Positions 51,560 to 62,788 of a stretch of 64,000 nucleotides of DNA are shown in pieces (position 1 is the stretch's first letter; each line of letters opens with the position of its first letter). The DNA lies in assembly GCA_033557465.1 (NCBI GenBank), contig JAWIIG010000038.1, positions 2,294,001 through 2,358,000 on the forward strand. The letters run 5' to 3'. This DNA comes from Ichthyophis bannanicus. Its lineage: Eukaryota > Chordata > Amphibia > Gymnophiona > Ichthyophiidae. Below the pieces are notes generated by a model. The model did not search any database and had not been told where the DNA came from. It was given only the letters and a program-made list of their open reading frames with translations. The position numbers were made by a program, and so were the translations under genes.

Positions 51560-53744
51560 CCCCCAGCCCCGCAGACGTCAGTCCCTTCCCCCCATCAGGA
51601 TAAACCACTACCTCCCCTCCCACCGTTAGACCAGTCGTCCGCTCCCGCTCCCCCTCCCCACCAGCAACAGGAGATCCCTTCTCTGCTCCATGAGCGGCAG
51701 ACACCGATGACACCAGACCCTCAACCAACCCACCGTCCGCTACCCCCTGTAAGGCTACCGGCAATAAGGCAGGACCATCTTGAGACAGCAGGACAGATCC
51801 CCCCATAACCAATCCCCCCGAACCTCCTCCCCCCTGCCCCCCACCACTCTCAGGTCCTACCTGATTGCCGGTGCCAGACATGGCACAGGGGTCAGGGACA
51901 TCCAGGCCGGCAGCCAAGGCTCCAGCAGAGAGGGCGGACGCCCCCCCGCGAGCCAGGCCCCCCTCGGCCACACCAGCGAGAACTACCGGCACCTGCGCAT
52001 CCCGCTCCACCGACACAGGCTGCAGGGACAGCTGAAGAGCATTCTTCCGGCCCCCCCCGGGGGCTGCAGAGAAAGAAAAGCAGCCCCAACCCTGCTCCTT
52101 CCCCTTTCCTGCACTCCTCCGGCACCAGACAGCCACCTCCGGGAACCAGGGGCGGCCAGTCTGCAGCCTCCGGGGATCCAGGAAAGAGGAAGCAGAACCC
52201 CCCAAATCCCCCTGCACAGCCGGAGGCTGTACAGCACCGGTAATGGCTGCAGCAGAAGGCAGCCGACAAGCCACAGCAGCATCCGCTGACCCCCGACGTG
52301 GGAAAGCAGCCTCCGAAAATTTATCTTCCTCTGCAGAAGCCCCTCCGGCAGAGGGGCAATGGAAAAGATCCCATACCGCCCCTGCTGATCGCCGCCGGTG
52401 CTCCTTCGGCAGGGCAGAGGATCGAAGACGGTCGTCTGCACACTTCCGGGAGAACCCGGAAGTGACATCACCTGATGCTCGGCGGCCATCTTGGTTCTCC
52501 ATTCTGGCTGGGGGAAGCCCTGCAGACAGCTCCGGTGGCGTATCATCCTGCTCAGCGAGATGAACAGGGGGAAGGCAGACGTCATCGTGGAGACTCCGGC
52601 GGCCATCTTGGATTTTCCCCGCAGCCCACGGAGCCGTCGGGGAAACCGGGAGAAGAGCCGAAAATGCCCGCTGAGGGGGGAAACCGCTGCTGCTGGACCC
52701 TCCTTTCACTTCCAAACCGGCGGGGCACGAATCCAACAGCTGTGCACGGGGAGCAGAAGGGGACACCATTCCAGGATCCTGCCACCTCTGACGGGCCGGT
52801 ACTCCTCCGGGCAACACCCAATCACCCTCTGGAACATCAGAAGCCTGCAAACCAGGCACCACGGGCTCAACATCCGGGGAATGGACAGGCATACTACCAG
52901 CAACAGCTGTCACCGGCAGGTAAGGGTCTCCGGACCGAGATTGCACACATGGGGGTGGTACAGAGCAATCTGCATTCCTCACAGGGGTCGGACGGGGGAC
53001 GGGCAGGGTGTGAGAGAGATGGTAGCTACCCGGTCTATGTACCCCCGGGGGCCTCCCCTGGACTGCAGACCTACCATGAGCCCACCTATCATAGTTTTGG
53101 TAGAGTTCAGCAAGGGACCCACAACCCTGGCTTTTTAAATCCGAGATCTCCTGATACTTGGCCTTCAAGGCCCGCTTCACCCCCTTCCTATAGGTCTTAT
53201 AGGCCACCCACTCCTCACCGGGAATGGTGGCCTGCAGGCTCTCCAGGTGGGAGAGCTGGGCTTGCAGCTGGGCCGCCTCCTCCTGAAGACCCCGGAGCTG
53301 CCGTACCGCCGCCACGATCTCGTCCGGGACCCTAGCTGGCTGCTGGAAGGACGGCAGGCCCGACCCTCCATCCTCATCCTCACTGGAAGAGGTAGAGGCC
53401 TCCTCCAGGACCCGAGGCGGAGGGGGGAACACGCCTCCCCCAGTACTGTACGAGGCAGTCCTCCAAGGCCTCCCCAGGGCCTCTCCCTGCCTCCACCCAG
53501 CCTCCACACCCTGCCTGGGAAGGAGAAAGGAGCCTCCTCCCCGCGGTAGCGGGCCCGAGCCTCCGGGCAGGTGGGTCCCTCTTCCCTGGCCATGTGCAGT
53601 CCTACCTGGGGAGTCCCCCTCCCGGGGAACCGGCTGTGACAGGCTGCCATCCTCCCCATCCGGTTGCAGCGAAGGAGGCCTACCAGGCCTGGTAGGCCTC
53701 TGGGCCTGGGCCTCTCCCGCTGGAGATGGCCCAGGACCCGACAT
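51495..53744 (-). CDS. Long 5' open frame of the Tx1-type element, unknown
   Basis: 749 codons, starting 87 bp inside the element's 5' edge. Residues ~1-130 are Pro/Gly/Ser-rich. Residues ~135-225 look like a folded or coiled-coil segment (DEIVAAVRQLRGLQEEAAQ, LSHLESLQATIPGEEW, YKTYRKGVKRALKAKYQEI). The remainder is low-complexity Ser/Gly/Ala/Val. GC-rich DNA keeps frames open by chance, and opposite-strand frames of 215 and 286 codons exist here too, so only the coiled-coil segment is suggestive. I do not recognise the protein. It could be a separate ORF0-like product, a divergent ORF1 N-terminus or simply 5' UTR. Confidence 0.35.
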   Translation of the reverse strand: MSGPGPSPAGEAQAQRPTRPGRPPSLQPDGEDGSLSQPVPREGDSPGRTAHGQGRGTHLPGGSGPLPRGGGSFLLPRQGVEAGWRQGEALGRPWRTASYSTGGGVFPPPPRVLEEASTSSSEDEDGGSGLPSFQQPARVPDEIVAAVRQLRGLQEEAAQLQAQLSHLESLQATIPGEEWVAYKTYRKGVKRALKAKYQEISDLKSQGCGSLAELYQNYDRWAHGRSAVQGRPPGVHRPGSYHLSHTLPVPRPTPVRNADCSVPPPCVQSRSGDPYLPVTAVAGSMPVHSPDVEPVVPGLQASDVPEGDWVLPGGVPARQRWQDPGMVSPSAPRAQLLDSCPAGLEVKGGSSSSGFPPQRAFSALLPVSPTAPWAAGKIQDGRRSLHDDVCLPPVHLAEQDDTPPELSAGLPPARMENQDGRRASGDVTSGFSRKCADDRLRSSALPKEHRRRSAGAVWDLFHCPSAGGASAEEDKFSEAAFPRRGSADAAVACRLPSAAAITGAVQPPAVQGDLGGSASSFLDPRRLQTGRPWFPEVAVWCRRSAGKGKEQGWGCFSFSAAPGGGRKNALQLSLQPVSVERDAQVPVVLAGVAEGGLARGGASALSAGALAAGLDVPDPCAMSGTGNQVGPESGGGQGGGGSGGLVMGGSVLLSQDGPALLPVALQGVADGGLVEGLVSSVSAAHGAEKGSPVAGGEGERERTTGLTVGGEVVVYPDGGKGLTSAGLGDGVVQTPDPRTGGGGSVHPRW

Positions 53745-53837
53745 CCAGGCACCAACTGTGAGCTAGGCTCCTCCCCCAAGCAGGAGCTCACTGGGATAGG
53801 TCCTCTCTCTAGCACTGCAGCAGAGCAACTGAGTGGA

Positions 53838-54290
53838 GGGACCACTCGTGTGGCAGCAGTATTCAACTGAGTTTGTCTGCCCACATGTTATGAATGCCCG
53901 GAAGGTATACCGCAAACAGGTGAATTTGCAACTCTCTGGCGAGGGCCCATAGTCGCAAAGCTTCATTGCATAGCGACAGAGAGCCTGTTCCGCCTTGCTT
54001 GTTCACATAGAACATAGCTACCTGGTTGTCAGTTTGGACAAGAACTGTTTTGTTGCTGAGATGGCCCTGAAAGACTTGAATAGCATTGAAAATGGCTCTC
54101 AGCTCTAGGAGGTTTATGGGAAGGGAAACCTCCTGTGAGGTCCAAAGACCCTGAGTGGAGAGATCGTGCAAGTGGACCCCCAACCCATCTTATATGCATC
54201 TGTCTTCAGAGTGGTTTGGCATAGAGGCTGCTGGAAAGGACAGCCTACAAGGAGGTTTTCCAGGGACTCCCACCAAGGTAGTACCGTTCA
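53838..54290 (-). pseudogene. DIRS copy 4: RNase H N-terminal part
   Basis: The minus strand reads GWGVHLHDLSTQGLWTSQEV, INLLELRAIFNAIQVF, VLVQTDNQVAMFYVNKQGG and IHNMWADKLS, matching DIRS copy 1 RNase H. Upstream it joins gag directly at about 54285, so the whole RT is deleted. The frame before GWGVHL (KTDAYKM) keeps the first acidic residue. Confidence 0.85.
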
Positions 54291-55548
54291 TGAATTTTGA
54301 GACATTCTGGGCATGCTTGACCAGAATAAGGTAGTCTGCTCTTTTTTCCTCTGAAACACAAGGACTAAGGAGCTCTAAGTCTTTTGTGATGTCTTTCAGG
54401 AACATTCCCATATAAAGAATGTAGGAACCGATCCTGGCTCCTAGCATGGAGGATTGAAAGCATCGACGACCAAAGGCATTGAGAGTCCTGGATTCACGGC
54501 CTGGAGGATTAGAAGAATGTGTTTTAGCACTCTTGATCCTTCGCATGGCCGATTCTACTACCATTAAATGGTGTGGTAACTGAGTTTTTTGAAAACCAGG
54601 ACAAATTGGCACTCGGTACATAGTGTCAAAGCGTCGGGAATGTGAAGATATTGTCAAAGGAGTTTCCCACATTCTCAACATTAGATCATGTAAGATCTTG
54701 TGAATGGGAAGCATAGCTGTTTCCTTGGGAGTCATAGGGTATTGTAGAATTCTTAATTCTTCTGCCCTAGGTTCCTTTTCTGGAATCACAGTGATTGCAA
54801 GACCCTTTGCTAAATCACGTATGAAATCCTGGAAGGACATATCCTCTGGAGGAGACATTCTGCGTTGAAGAACAGGAACTGAATCTTCTAATAGATTTGC
54901 TCTGGTACTGGAAGAATCGTCAAGAGTCATTGGAATCGGAAGACTCAAGCACCGGGTTTTCCTGTAATGTATGGTATCGGTACTGCTCGAAGTCGGTACC
55001 GAAATGTCTCGGTTCCTGATTCCCGATACCGGAGATCAGCATGGGGGGGAAGCAGTCCTGTCGAAGCAGGTACTGTTGGTACTGATACCTGTTGAACTGT
55101 TTGTTGCCGTCTTAATGGTACCGAAGCTGCTAAGAGGGCCGCTAGACTGCGTTCGATAGTGAGGATTCTGTGATCCATCGCTCCTGCTGATACCTGGGTG
55201 CCGGTACAAGTGGAAGCGGCTACGACCCCAGAACATGGCACCAGTAGTTCCGCAGAGGTGGAGGCCTCTGGAACATCCTGGAGCCCCATTAATGCTTTGG
55301 AGCCTGAAGACTCCCGCCGGGGCTGTTTTGCCGGTGAACTATCCTCGAGGGAAACGCTAGTGGCATCTCGATACTTTGAAGGAGATTTACCCTTCGAGGA
55401 CCGGCTAGTCTTAGAAGACTTCAATTTGGTTACCTGAGATCCATGGGAGGAAGATGAAGCCCTGGAAGACGTCAATGCAACTGACATCGTATTTGCAGCA
55501 AAAAGGGTACTGAGTTTTGCAGCTCTATTCTGCAGGCCCCTTTTCGTC
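54291..55548 (-). pseudogene. DIRS copy 4: gag, truncated at both ends
   Basis: Two frames. 54955-55548 reads QNRAAKLSTLFAANTMSVAL, SKYRDATSVSLEDSSPAKQP and STSAELLVPCSGVVAAS; it is part of a longer open frame running into the opposite strand of the neighbouring CR1. 54291-54948 reads SPPEDMSFQDFIRDLAKGLAI, CPGFQKTQLPHHLMVVESAM and LNAFGRRCFQSSMLGARIGS. The N-terminal zinc motif is lost where CR1-A begins (55549), and the C-terminus is lost in the deletion that joins it to RNase H. Confidence 0.75.
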
Positions 55549-56768
55549 TTGGAAGCCCAGACCAGCTGTATTCCACACATTAAGAAAAGTGGAAGGAAGT
55601 CCAAAAAACTGCCAGCATGGTTTAAAGGGGAGGTCAGAGAGGCTGTTGTTGCCAAAAAAGCATCTTTCAGGAAATGGAAAAAAGAGCCAAACGACGAAAC
55701 CTGAAAACAGCACAAGCACTGGCAAGTCAAATGCAAGGCGTTGATAAGGCAGGCAAAGGGAGAATTTGAGAAGAAGCTTGCTGTGGCAGCAAAAATGTGA
55801 AATAAAGACTTTTTCAAGTACATTCGTAGCAAAAAACCTGTGAGAGAGTCAGTTGGTCCATTAGATGTTAGAGGGGTTAAAGGGGCACTAAGAGGTGACA
55901 AGGCGATAGCGGAGAGACGGAATGAATTCTTTGCTTCGGTCTTAACTGAGGAAGATGTAGGGATGTTACCCATGACTGAAGTGGTATTTAAAGGTGCGGA
56001 AGAATTGAAGGAAATATTGATACATCGGGAAGATGAATTACAACTATTAGATAAATTGAAGAGTAGCAAATCACCTGGGCCGGATGGTATACATCCAAGG
56101 GTGTTGAAAGAACTGAAATATGAGATTGCAGACCTGCTATTAGTAATCTGTGAACTATCATTAAAATCATCTCTAATACCGGAAGATTGGAGGATCGCCA
56201 ATGTAACACCAATTTTTAAAAAGGGTTCCAGGGGTGATCCGGGAAACTACAGACCGGTGAGCCTGACGTCAGTACCGGGAAAAATGGTAGAAACCATCAT
56301 AAAGAATAAAATTACTCAGCATGTAGATAGTTATGGCCTAATGGGAGACAGCCAACATGGCTTTAGACAGGGAAGATCTTGTCTTACTAATCTGTTATGT
56401 TTTTTTGAAGGTGTGAATAAACAGGTGGACAAAGGTGAATCGGTTGATACAGTGTATCTGGACTTTCAGAAAGCCTTTGACAAGGTCCCTCATCAGAGAC
56501 TTTTGGCAAAACTAAAGAGTCATGGGATAGGAGGCAGTGTACTACTGTGGATCAGGAACTGGTTAAAAGATAGAAAGCAGAGGGTAGGGCTAAATGGCCA
56601 ATTTTCCCAATGGAGAAAGGTGAATAGTGGTGTACCCCAGGGATCTGTGCTGGGTCCGCTGCTTTTTGACATATTCATAAATGACCTGGAAAGTGGAATA
56701 ATGAGCGAGGTTATCAAATTTGCAAATGACACAAAACTATTTAAATTTGTTAAAACCCAAGAGGATTG
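55549..56768 (+). pseudogene. CR1 subfamily A, segment before the L1
   Basis: 5'-truncated at the linker (LPAWFKGEVREAVVAKKASF). Stops at about 55702 and 55798, then an open frame at 55840-56769: [90 protein letters not shown] and KFANDTKLF. The catalytic ADD has changed to AND, which should kill the RT. Continues at 63308 after the L1. About 95% alike, by eye, to the 11936 copy. Confidence 0.9.
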
Positions 56769-57737
56769 AGGACTTCCAGGTGAGCCCGTTCCAAGATGGA
56801 CGCCTGAGAGATCGGCACCGTCCCGGGTCCCCCCTTAATCAGTGCTAACAGTGGCAAACTTATAAAATCAGCCTCCTGAGTGTACCTGCATCCCAGCCAA
56901 TGTATAGGGGGTATCACGTTTGCATCTTGGTGTGGTGAACGGCGGCGCCCTGGGCGATTGACTGGAGACGGGGTGCATCGCGGCTGGGGACACAGCTTCG
57001 GAAGTCTGTCCCTGCTCCTCTGCGCTGTGCTTTGGCTGGTGTGCGATACCCCTGGGCCTCCTCCGACGTCTGCCCTGGTGCCCGGAGAGTGGGTGAGGTG
57101 ACGTTTACGCTGCCAGCAGCCGGAGCCTCTGAGGAGAGGCAGAAAACGCTGTGCTGCAGGGAAGCTCCCCCCGAAGTGAGTGCGGGCTCCAGCGTCTTCC
57201 TCCTTTATGCCAGATTTTGATCTGTGACTGTGAGAGAAGTGTGTGTGAGGGGGACCCTACCCTCTGGTGTTGCAACGATCCGGGGGTGGAGCGGCCATTA
57301 CCGCGTGTTCGTGGAACGCAGGACAGCATCTGAGTTCCAACTCCTTTTCGCGGGCTCCTCATAGTCCGGAAGTAGTCAGCTGTTGTTCCTGTCTGTGAGC
57401 CTCACGTGCTGAAACTTTTGCATCAAAGATTTCTTCTATCTCACACCTGCTCTCTGGTGTCCCTGTTGCTGAAGTGAGTAATCAACTCTCTTGTATTTCC
57501 CTTGCTTGCCTGGCAGCACTGACAGTTGTGGAACTGGAATGCCCTCTACTGGAGCTAAGTGAAATATTTAACCTTCTTGTGCTCACTACTAAAGTTAATC
57601 TCTCATCACATTTGCTCAATCTTTGCTACCTGTCTGGGCTGTAGAACATCGCAACCCCTTGCTGCCTCACGGGATCTGACAAGTGGGGTTGAGTTGCACT
57701 TCTCTGCCTGTCTAGTTGGCAGGGAAATTAGTGCCAC
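56769..57737 (+). promoter_or_regulatory. L1 5' UTR
   Basis: Begins aggacttccaggtgagcccg and is GC-rich up to about 57350, then mixed. L1 promoters are internal to the 5' UTR, so this should contain it, but I cannot point to a core element. Several short frames here are not conserved in appearance. Confidence 0.55.
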
Positions 57738-58404
57738 ATGGCAGCAAAAGCCAAGAAGCTTGAGGCTCGGGATACACCGCGGGCATCTCAGCGTCTGATG
57801 AGCAAAAGTGGATCTCACGATAGCCCCCCCGGAAGGCGACATTCTGACGGGTCTGATGACGAGACTCTCAGTGAACTTGAACAAGGCGATATGGCATCCT
57901 CCACTCGTGACCTCTTGCAGCGGGAGCTTCGGAGAGGCTTTGAGGATCTTGCTGGAGAATTCCGCTCCATGCGTGAAGAGGTGATGAATACGATTGCAGA
58001 GCTACGCGGTGATATCAAAGACCTGTGGTCCAGGGTGGAGAAGATTGAGACGAAACAAGAAGATCAGGCTGGCACCCTGGTGGATCTACAATGCACAGCT
58101 GACCGGCACCAGGCTCAGGCGATGGAACTGACGTACAAAATTGATGATATTGAAAACCGGACTCGCCGCAATAATGTGCGGTTCAGGGGTATCCCAGAGG
58201 TGAAGGGGTGGGGGGGCAGAAGACCTGGTGATGGTGCTTAAGACCCTGATGGCTGAACTGTTAATAACAGAGGAGTTTACAACCCGTGGAGCTACGATGG
58301 AGATTGAAAGGGTGCATCGAGCCCTGGGGAAGCCACCCAATAACCAACCACGGGATGTTATTGCTAGATTCCTGAGGTATACGGATGCGGAGCTACCGAG
58401 GTAG
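57738..58404 (+). pseudogene. L1 ORF1 (RNA-binding protein), frameshifted and shortened
   Basis: ATG at 57738. The N-terminal 50 residues are basic and Ser-rich. The coiled-coil segment runs from LLQRELRRGFEDLAGEFRS to WSRVEKIETKQEDQ. The RRM-like domain begins at IDDIENRTRRNNVRFRGIP, the classic L1 ORF1 block. A frameshift in the G-run at about 58205-58212 ends the frame at 58241. Out of frame it continues TLMAELLITEEF, ERVHRALGKPPNN and RDVIARFLRYTDAEL, then stops at 58404. The C-terminal domain is cut short by roughly 50-80 residues compared with usual L1 ORF1. It would form trimers that coat element RNA. Confidence 0.85.
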
Positions 58405-59032
58405 ACTCATGTTGGCAAACATGTTTAACTCCGCCGGGGCCTTGGGCCACGAACTGAAAGTGTCCCTAATGCTTGTCTTGTTTGAAGATATGTTCTCTTT
58501 CATGTTATAATGTACAAGATGTATAACCGTTTCTCTTGCACCCTTTGTACTTAATGATGTTAATAAGTTTGGGGGGTTTGCAGGTGGTAAAGTGACCCCT
58601 TGGGGAGGAAGGTGGCTAGGGTGGGATTGCTGTGGGGAGGGAGTTCGGGACATTGGCTTCTTGGCTTATCATTTCATGGAGGATGTGTTAACAATGTCTG
58701 TTGCCTTAGTATCTCTTATGTAGGGGGTCCCGGGGTGGGCTGGATCTGGGTTCCATTTTGTTGTGTCCTGCCGCTTAGGCGGGCTGGTGGTAATGATGGG
58801 GTGGGAGAGTGGTTTGGCGGGGGGGGAGGGGGGTGGGGGGAGTAAGTACTATTGGGGGGGGCAGCTGTGGATGCGGGAGGACTATGGGTATGTCCACTGG
58901 GGAAGGAGGGAGGACAGTGCTCACAACGAATGCTTCAGTCAGGCAGGTGTTCATGCGGGAAGATGGAGGAGACTGGACAGCTTGGGGGGGGGGCAGGCTA
59001 TGGGGCGGGAGCGGTGGGGTAGGTGAATATTA
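58405..59032 (+). other. L1 region between ORF1 and ORF2
   Basis: Noncoding in appearance, with G-rich runs near 58800-58855 and 58980-58992. It is longer than a typical L1 inter-ORF spacer, perhaps because the lost ORF1 end was replaced or degraded. Confidence 0.5.
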
Positions 59033-62000
59033 ATGCTGAAGTTGGTATCTCTGAAAGTGAAGGGTCTCAACTCTCCCAGAAAGCGTTCCCTGTGGTTTAC
59101 AGAGTTGCGCTCTCTAAAAGGGGACATTGTGTTCTTGCAGGAGACACACCTCCGGAGTAGCAATCAGGGTTTGTTGAAGCGCAAGCCTTACTCCGAAGTG
59201 TGGGTGGCCTCAGATACGCAGGGTCGGAAAAAGCGTGGGGTAGCCTTGCTGGTCCATCAGAGCTTATCTCTACAGGTGGAGGAAGTCAAGAGAGACACTT
59301 TGGGAAGATGGCTCTTTATGAACGTTCGTTTGGAAGGGCGTTTACTTACGTTGGCCACTATTTATGCCCCGAATGCGGGCCAGGTGGCCTTTTTTGCGCA
59401 GTTGAAGGTGTTGCTGGCTGACTTCGCGAAGGGCCCGATTATACTGGGTGGTGATTGTAATGCGCATGCAGAGTCATCTTTGGATTCGACGGGTCGCGCT
59501 GGTCAGGTAGCCAGTGGGCCTAGTCGCGCACTGCGAAGGTTTATGCATGATCTGGGCTTGCGTGATGTCTGGCGGGATACACACAGGGGGGAGAAAAGTT
59601 ACACTTACTACTCCTCCGTGCATAAGGTACATACTCGCATAGACTATTTCTTAATAGATCAACGACTAATGGATGGAAGGGTGACTGCTGGGCATGGAAC
59701 ATTGACTTGGTCGGATCACGCTCCATGTTGGCTTGTTTTTCCTGCGGATCTAAGTGGTGAGCGGCCTCAGTTATGGCGCCTAGATGACCGTTTTTTTCAG
59801 CGGCAGCAAGCTGTTCAAGACCATGGCCGTTTTATCGGTGATTTTTTTGAATTGAATGATACTGGGGAGGTTCCGCTATCTACGGTTTGGGACGCCTTCA
59901 AGGCAACGGCCCGGGGCCAGTTGATCGCCGAGGCGACGTGCGCCCGGAAAGCCTGGGCACGGGAATCTCACTGCTTGGAGGAAGGCAGTAGACATCTCCA
60001 ATTGGAGCATGCCTGGACAGGCTCTAAACGGACTTTGCATCAGTGGGGGGTGGTTCGGGCAAAGCTGGGTGCTTGCATGCAACGTGGCTTGGATAATATG
60101 CGTCGGAAACTGCAACAAACCCTCTACGAGAGGGGAAATAAACCCGGACGCCATCTTGCCTTACGGCTATGTCAGCAACACACCTCGAGAGTGGTGCATG
60201 AAATTAAGGACTCCCAGGGCCACCTGCGGGTGGTCTCCCGGGAGATCAGGGAGGTATTTGCAACTTTTTTGGAACAACTGTATAAAGCTGAACCCTTTGA
60301 TCTGCTCCGTGCTCAGGCTTATTTGGGTACTTTTACTTTAGCATGTTTAGCTGCGGCTGATAAAGAGAAACTAGATGCTGAATTTACAGTGGACGAGGTG
60401 GAAATGGCCATTCGACGTTTAAAAATGGGGAAGGCGCCTGGAGCTGAAGGGTTTCCGATGGAGTATTACAAAAAGTATAGTGCCCAGTTGACTCCGACCC
60501 TGGTGGTGCTTTATAATGAGATCCTACGGGGGTGTGTGCTGCCTCCTTCTCAACGTGAGGCTCTTATTGTGGTCATTCCCAAACCGGGTAAGCCTTTGCA
60601 GGAAGCAGCTTCGTATCGCCCAATTTCCCTACTGAATGCTGATGTGAAAATATTGGCTTCAATGTTGGCGGCACGGCTGAATCGCGTCCTCCCGAATATG
60701 GTGCATCCGGATCAGGTTGGGTTTGTGCCGGGATGTCAGGCGGCGGACAATATTAGAAGAATGCTGCAGGTGATTCATGCGGCCCGACAGGATTCCCAAC
60801 CGGCGCTGTTACTGGGAGTTGACGCTGAGAAGGCCTTTGATCGGGTTAGTTGGGACTTCCTTTGGTGTGTGCTGGAGAAGATGGGGTTTGGACCTAACTT
60901 TATGCGGTGGGTTCACTGTCTCTATCAAGGCCCTACAGCGTGTGTCCAGGTTAATGGGGGTCATTCAGGGAGGTTTACACTGGGATGGGGAACCCGACAG
61001 GGGTGCCCGCTGTCGCCGTTGTTGTTCGCGTTGGTGATGGAGCCCCTTGTGCAAAGCTTCCGGGAGCACCCGGACATTCAGGGCGTTCGGGTGGGGTCCA
61101 CTGATTACAGAATTGCCCTTTTCGCGGATGATATCATATAGTCACTGGCGGACCCGGTTGCTTCCCTCCCGGTCGCAATGCAGATCTTCGAGGCCTTCTC
61201 CCAGGTCTCTGGCTTTAAAATCAATTATACTAAATCCGAAATTTTGAATGTTGGTGTTTCAGAGGCCATCTGTCTATGACTAAAGGCTTCCTACCCTTTC
61301 CGTTGGGTCACGAGTTCTCTTCGCTATTTGGGTGTAAACCTGACAGTTGACCGGGCTGCGTTATTTAAGGCCAACTATAGACCCTTAATTCAACAAGTAA
61401 GGCGAGATTTAGACTCTTGGGCCCGGCTGCTGTTCTCTTGGTTTGGGCGCATTGCGGTGTTGAAGATGGTGGTTGTTCCGAGATTTTTGTATCTATTTCA
61501 AGTACTCCCTATTTCACTGTCCCATGGTGTACTGGCTACGTGGCAGACCATGTTTATGAAATTCATATGGCGGTTTCGTCGCCCCCGTTTAGCTCGCCAG
61601 ATTCTCTTTACGCATACGCGCCAGGGAGGTATGGGGGCCCCTAACCTTCATTGGTATTATGCGGCAGCGCAGTGTCGTGCAGGGGTGGAATGGATGGACA
61701 CGGCCACCACCAAACGCTGGGTACAAATGGAAATGCAGCTTTCGGGAGGAGCGGGACTGGGGGATCGGTTGTGGCTTAGTTCCAAATTGCGTGGTGCCCC
61801 TAGGTCAGCTAACCCCTACAGTTTCCATACTCTCTGCTGCTGGGATCAATTCTTCTGGCCCCGCAAGGCGACCCTGACTCCTTTGGCACCCATTGTGGAT
61901 AATCTCTCTTTTCCCCCTGGAATGAGTGATCCCGCCTTTCGGATGTGGGGTTATAAGGGGCTCAGCCGAGTAGGCCAACTTTTTGAAGATGGTAGGCTGT

Positions 62001-62788
62001 GCTCTTTTCATTCACTTCAGGGGAAATTTGGCCTGTCTCCTGGTCATGTTTATCAATATACACAGGCGGTTCACTGGGTACGAGACCGCTCTGTTCGGCC
62101 ACAGGTTGTTCGCGACCTGACGGACGTTGACCGCTTTTGTGAGGCGTGTACCACCACAAAGGGCCTTATTGCTGCCTTATATGCGCATTTACAAACACAA
62201 CAGGTGGGCTCTAGCAAGCACAGGGAACAGTGGAACCAAGAATTGCGTCTTAATTACTCTGAGCAGTGCTGGGAGCAACTTGAAGGTCGACTCTGGAGGA
62301 GTACATTGGCAGTTAATGCCCGTGAAACTAATTATAAAATAATCTATAGATGGTACATGACGCCTGTGGGGGTTGCTCGAGCGTACCCCGGAGCATCCAG
62401 TCTATGCTGGCGGAAATGTGGGCAGGAAGGCACCCTGTCACATGTCTGGTGGTTCTGCCCGCGCATACTGACTTTTTGGAGGGGAATTCAGTACAGAATG
62501 CAAAGGTTGGTGGGGTTGAGCATTCCGTGGGATCCGGGTATTTTTCTTTTGGGCGCTAAGATACCGGGTGCTCGGACTTCCCAATTGGCTCTGATTCGTC
62601 ATGGTCTACACGCGGCACGGCTAGCCTTAGCCGTTGTCTGGAAACAGATCCCGCCCCCCACTCTTGCTCAGTGGTTGGAGCGCATGTGGGATATATATAC
62701 TATGGAGCGTGGGGTGGCAGCTGGACAATCACGGCTGCCACAATTTGAACAAGTGTGGGCAGTCTTCGTTTCACAATATGGTCAGTAA
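59033..62788 (+). pseudogene. L1 ORF2: endonuclease-reverse transcriptase, two stops
   Basis: One frame from ATG 59033 to 62788, interrupted only by TAG at 61139-61141 and TGA at 61277-61279. Endonuclease: VKGLNSPRKRSLWF, DIVFLQETHL, LLTLATIYAPN, IILGGDCNAHAESSLDS, RIDYFLIDQ and TWSDHAPCWL. The usual GGDFN is GGDCN. RT: MGKAPGAEGFPMEYYKKY, ASYRPISLLNADVKILASML, HPDQVGFVPGCQAADNI, LLGVDAEKAFDRVSWDFLW, TRQGCPLSPLLFALV and FADDII, which the TAG follows directly. C-terminus: PWDPGIF and the zinc motif CWRKCGQEGTLSHVWWFCP. Length ~1,250 codons is normal for L1. The element is recent but dead. Confidence 0.9.

Larger units (their letters stand above)
44840..53831 (-). mobile_element. Tx1-type L1 retrotransposon (9.0 kb), minus strand
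   Basis: GC-rich and unlike its AT-rich surroundings. It is flanked by agtgga at 44834-44839 and 53832-53837 and splits the RNase H of DIRS copy 4. On the minus strand the order is: 5' region with a 749-codon frame, ORF1 with three CCHC knuckles, ORF2 (endonuclease, RT, C-terminal zinc motif), and a 3' UTR with tandem repeats ending aataaacaaaat without a poly(A) tail. ORF1 with CCHC knuckles and the RT sequence point to the Tx1 group known from Xenopus and fish. Confidence 0.85.

Noticed and set aside
52475..53335. Plus-strand open frames of 286 and 215 codons opposite the Tx1-type 5' region.
   Set aside because: GC-rich DNA leaves several frames open; no motif seen, and the element is oriented on the minus strand.
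54945..56201. Minus-strand frame of 418 codons as one gene.
   Set aside because: Only 54955-55548 is DIRS gag; the remainder is the antisense of CR1-A, so the frame is an accidental join.
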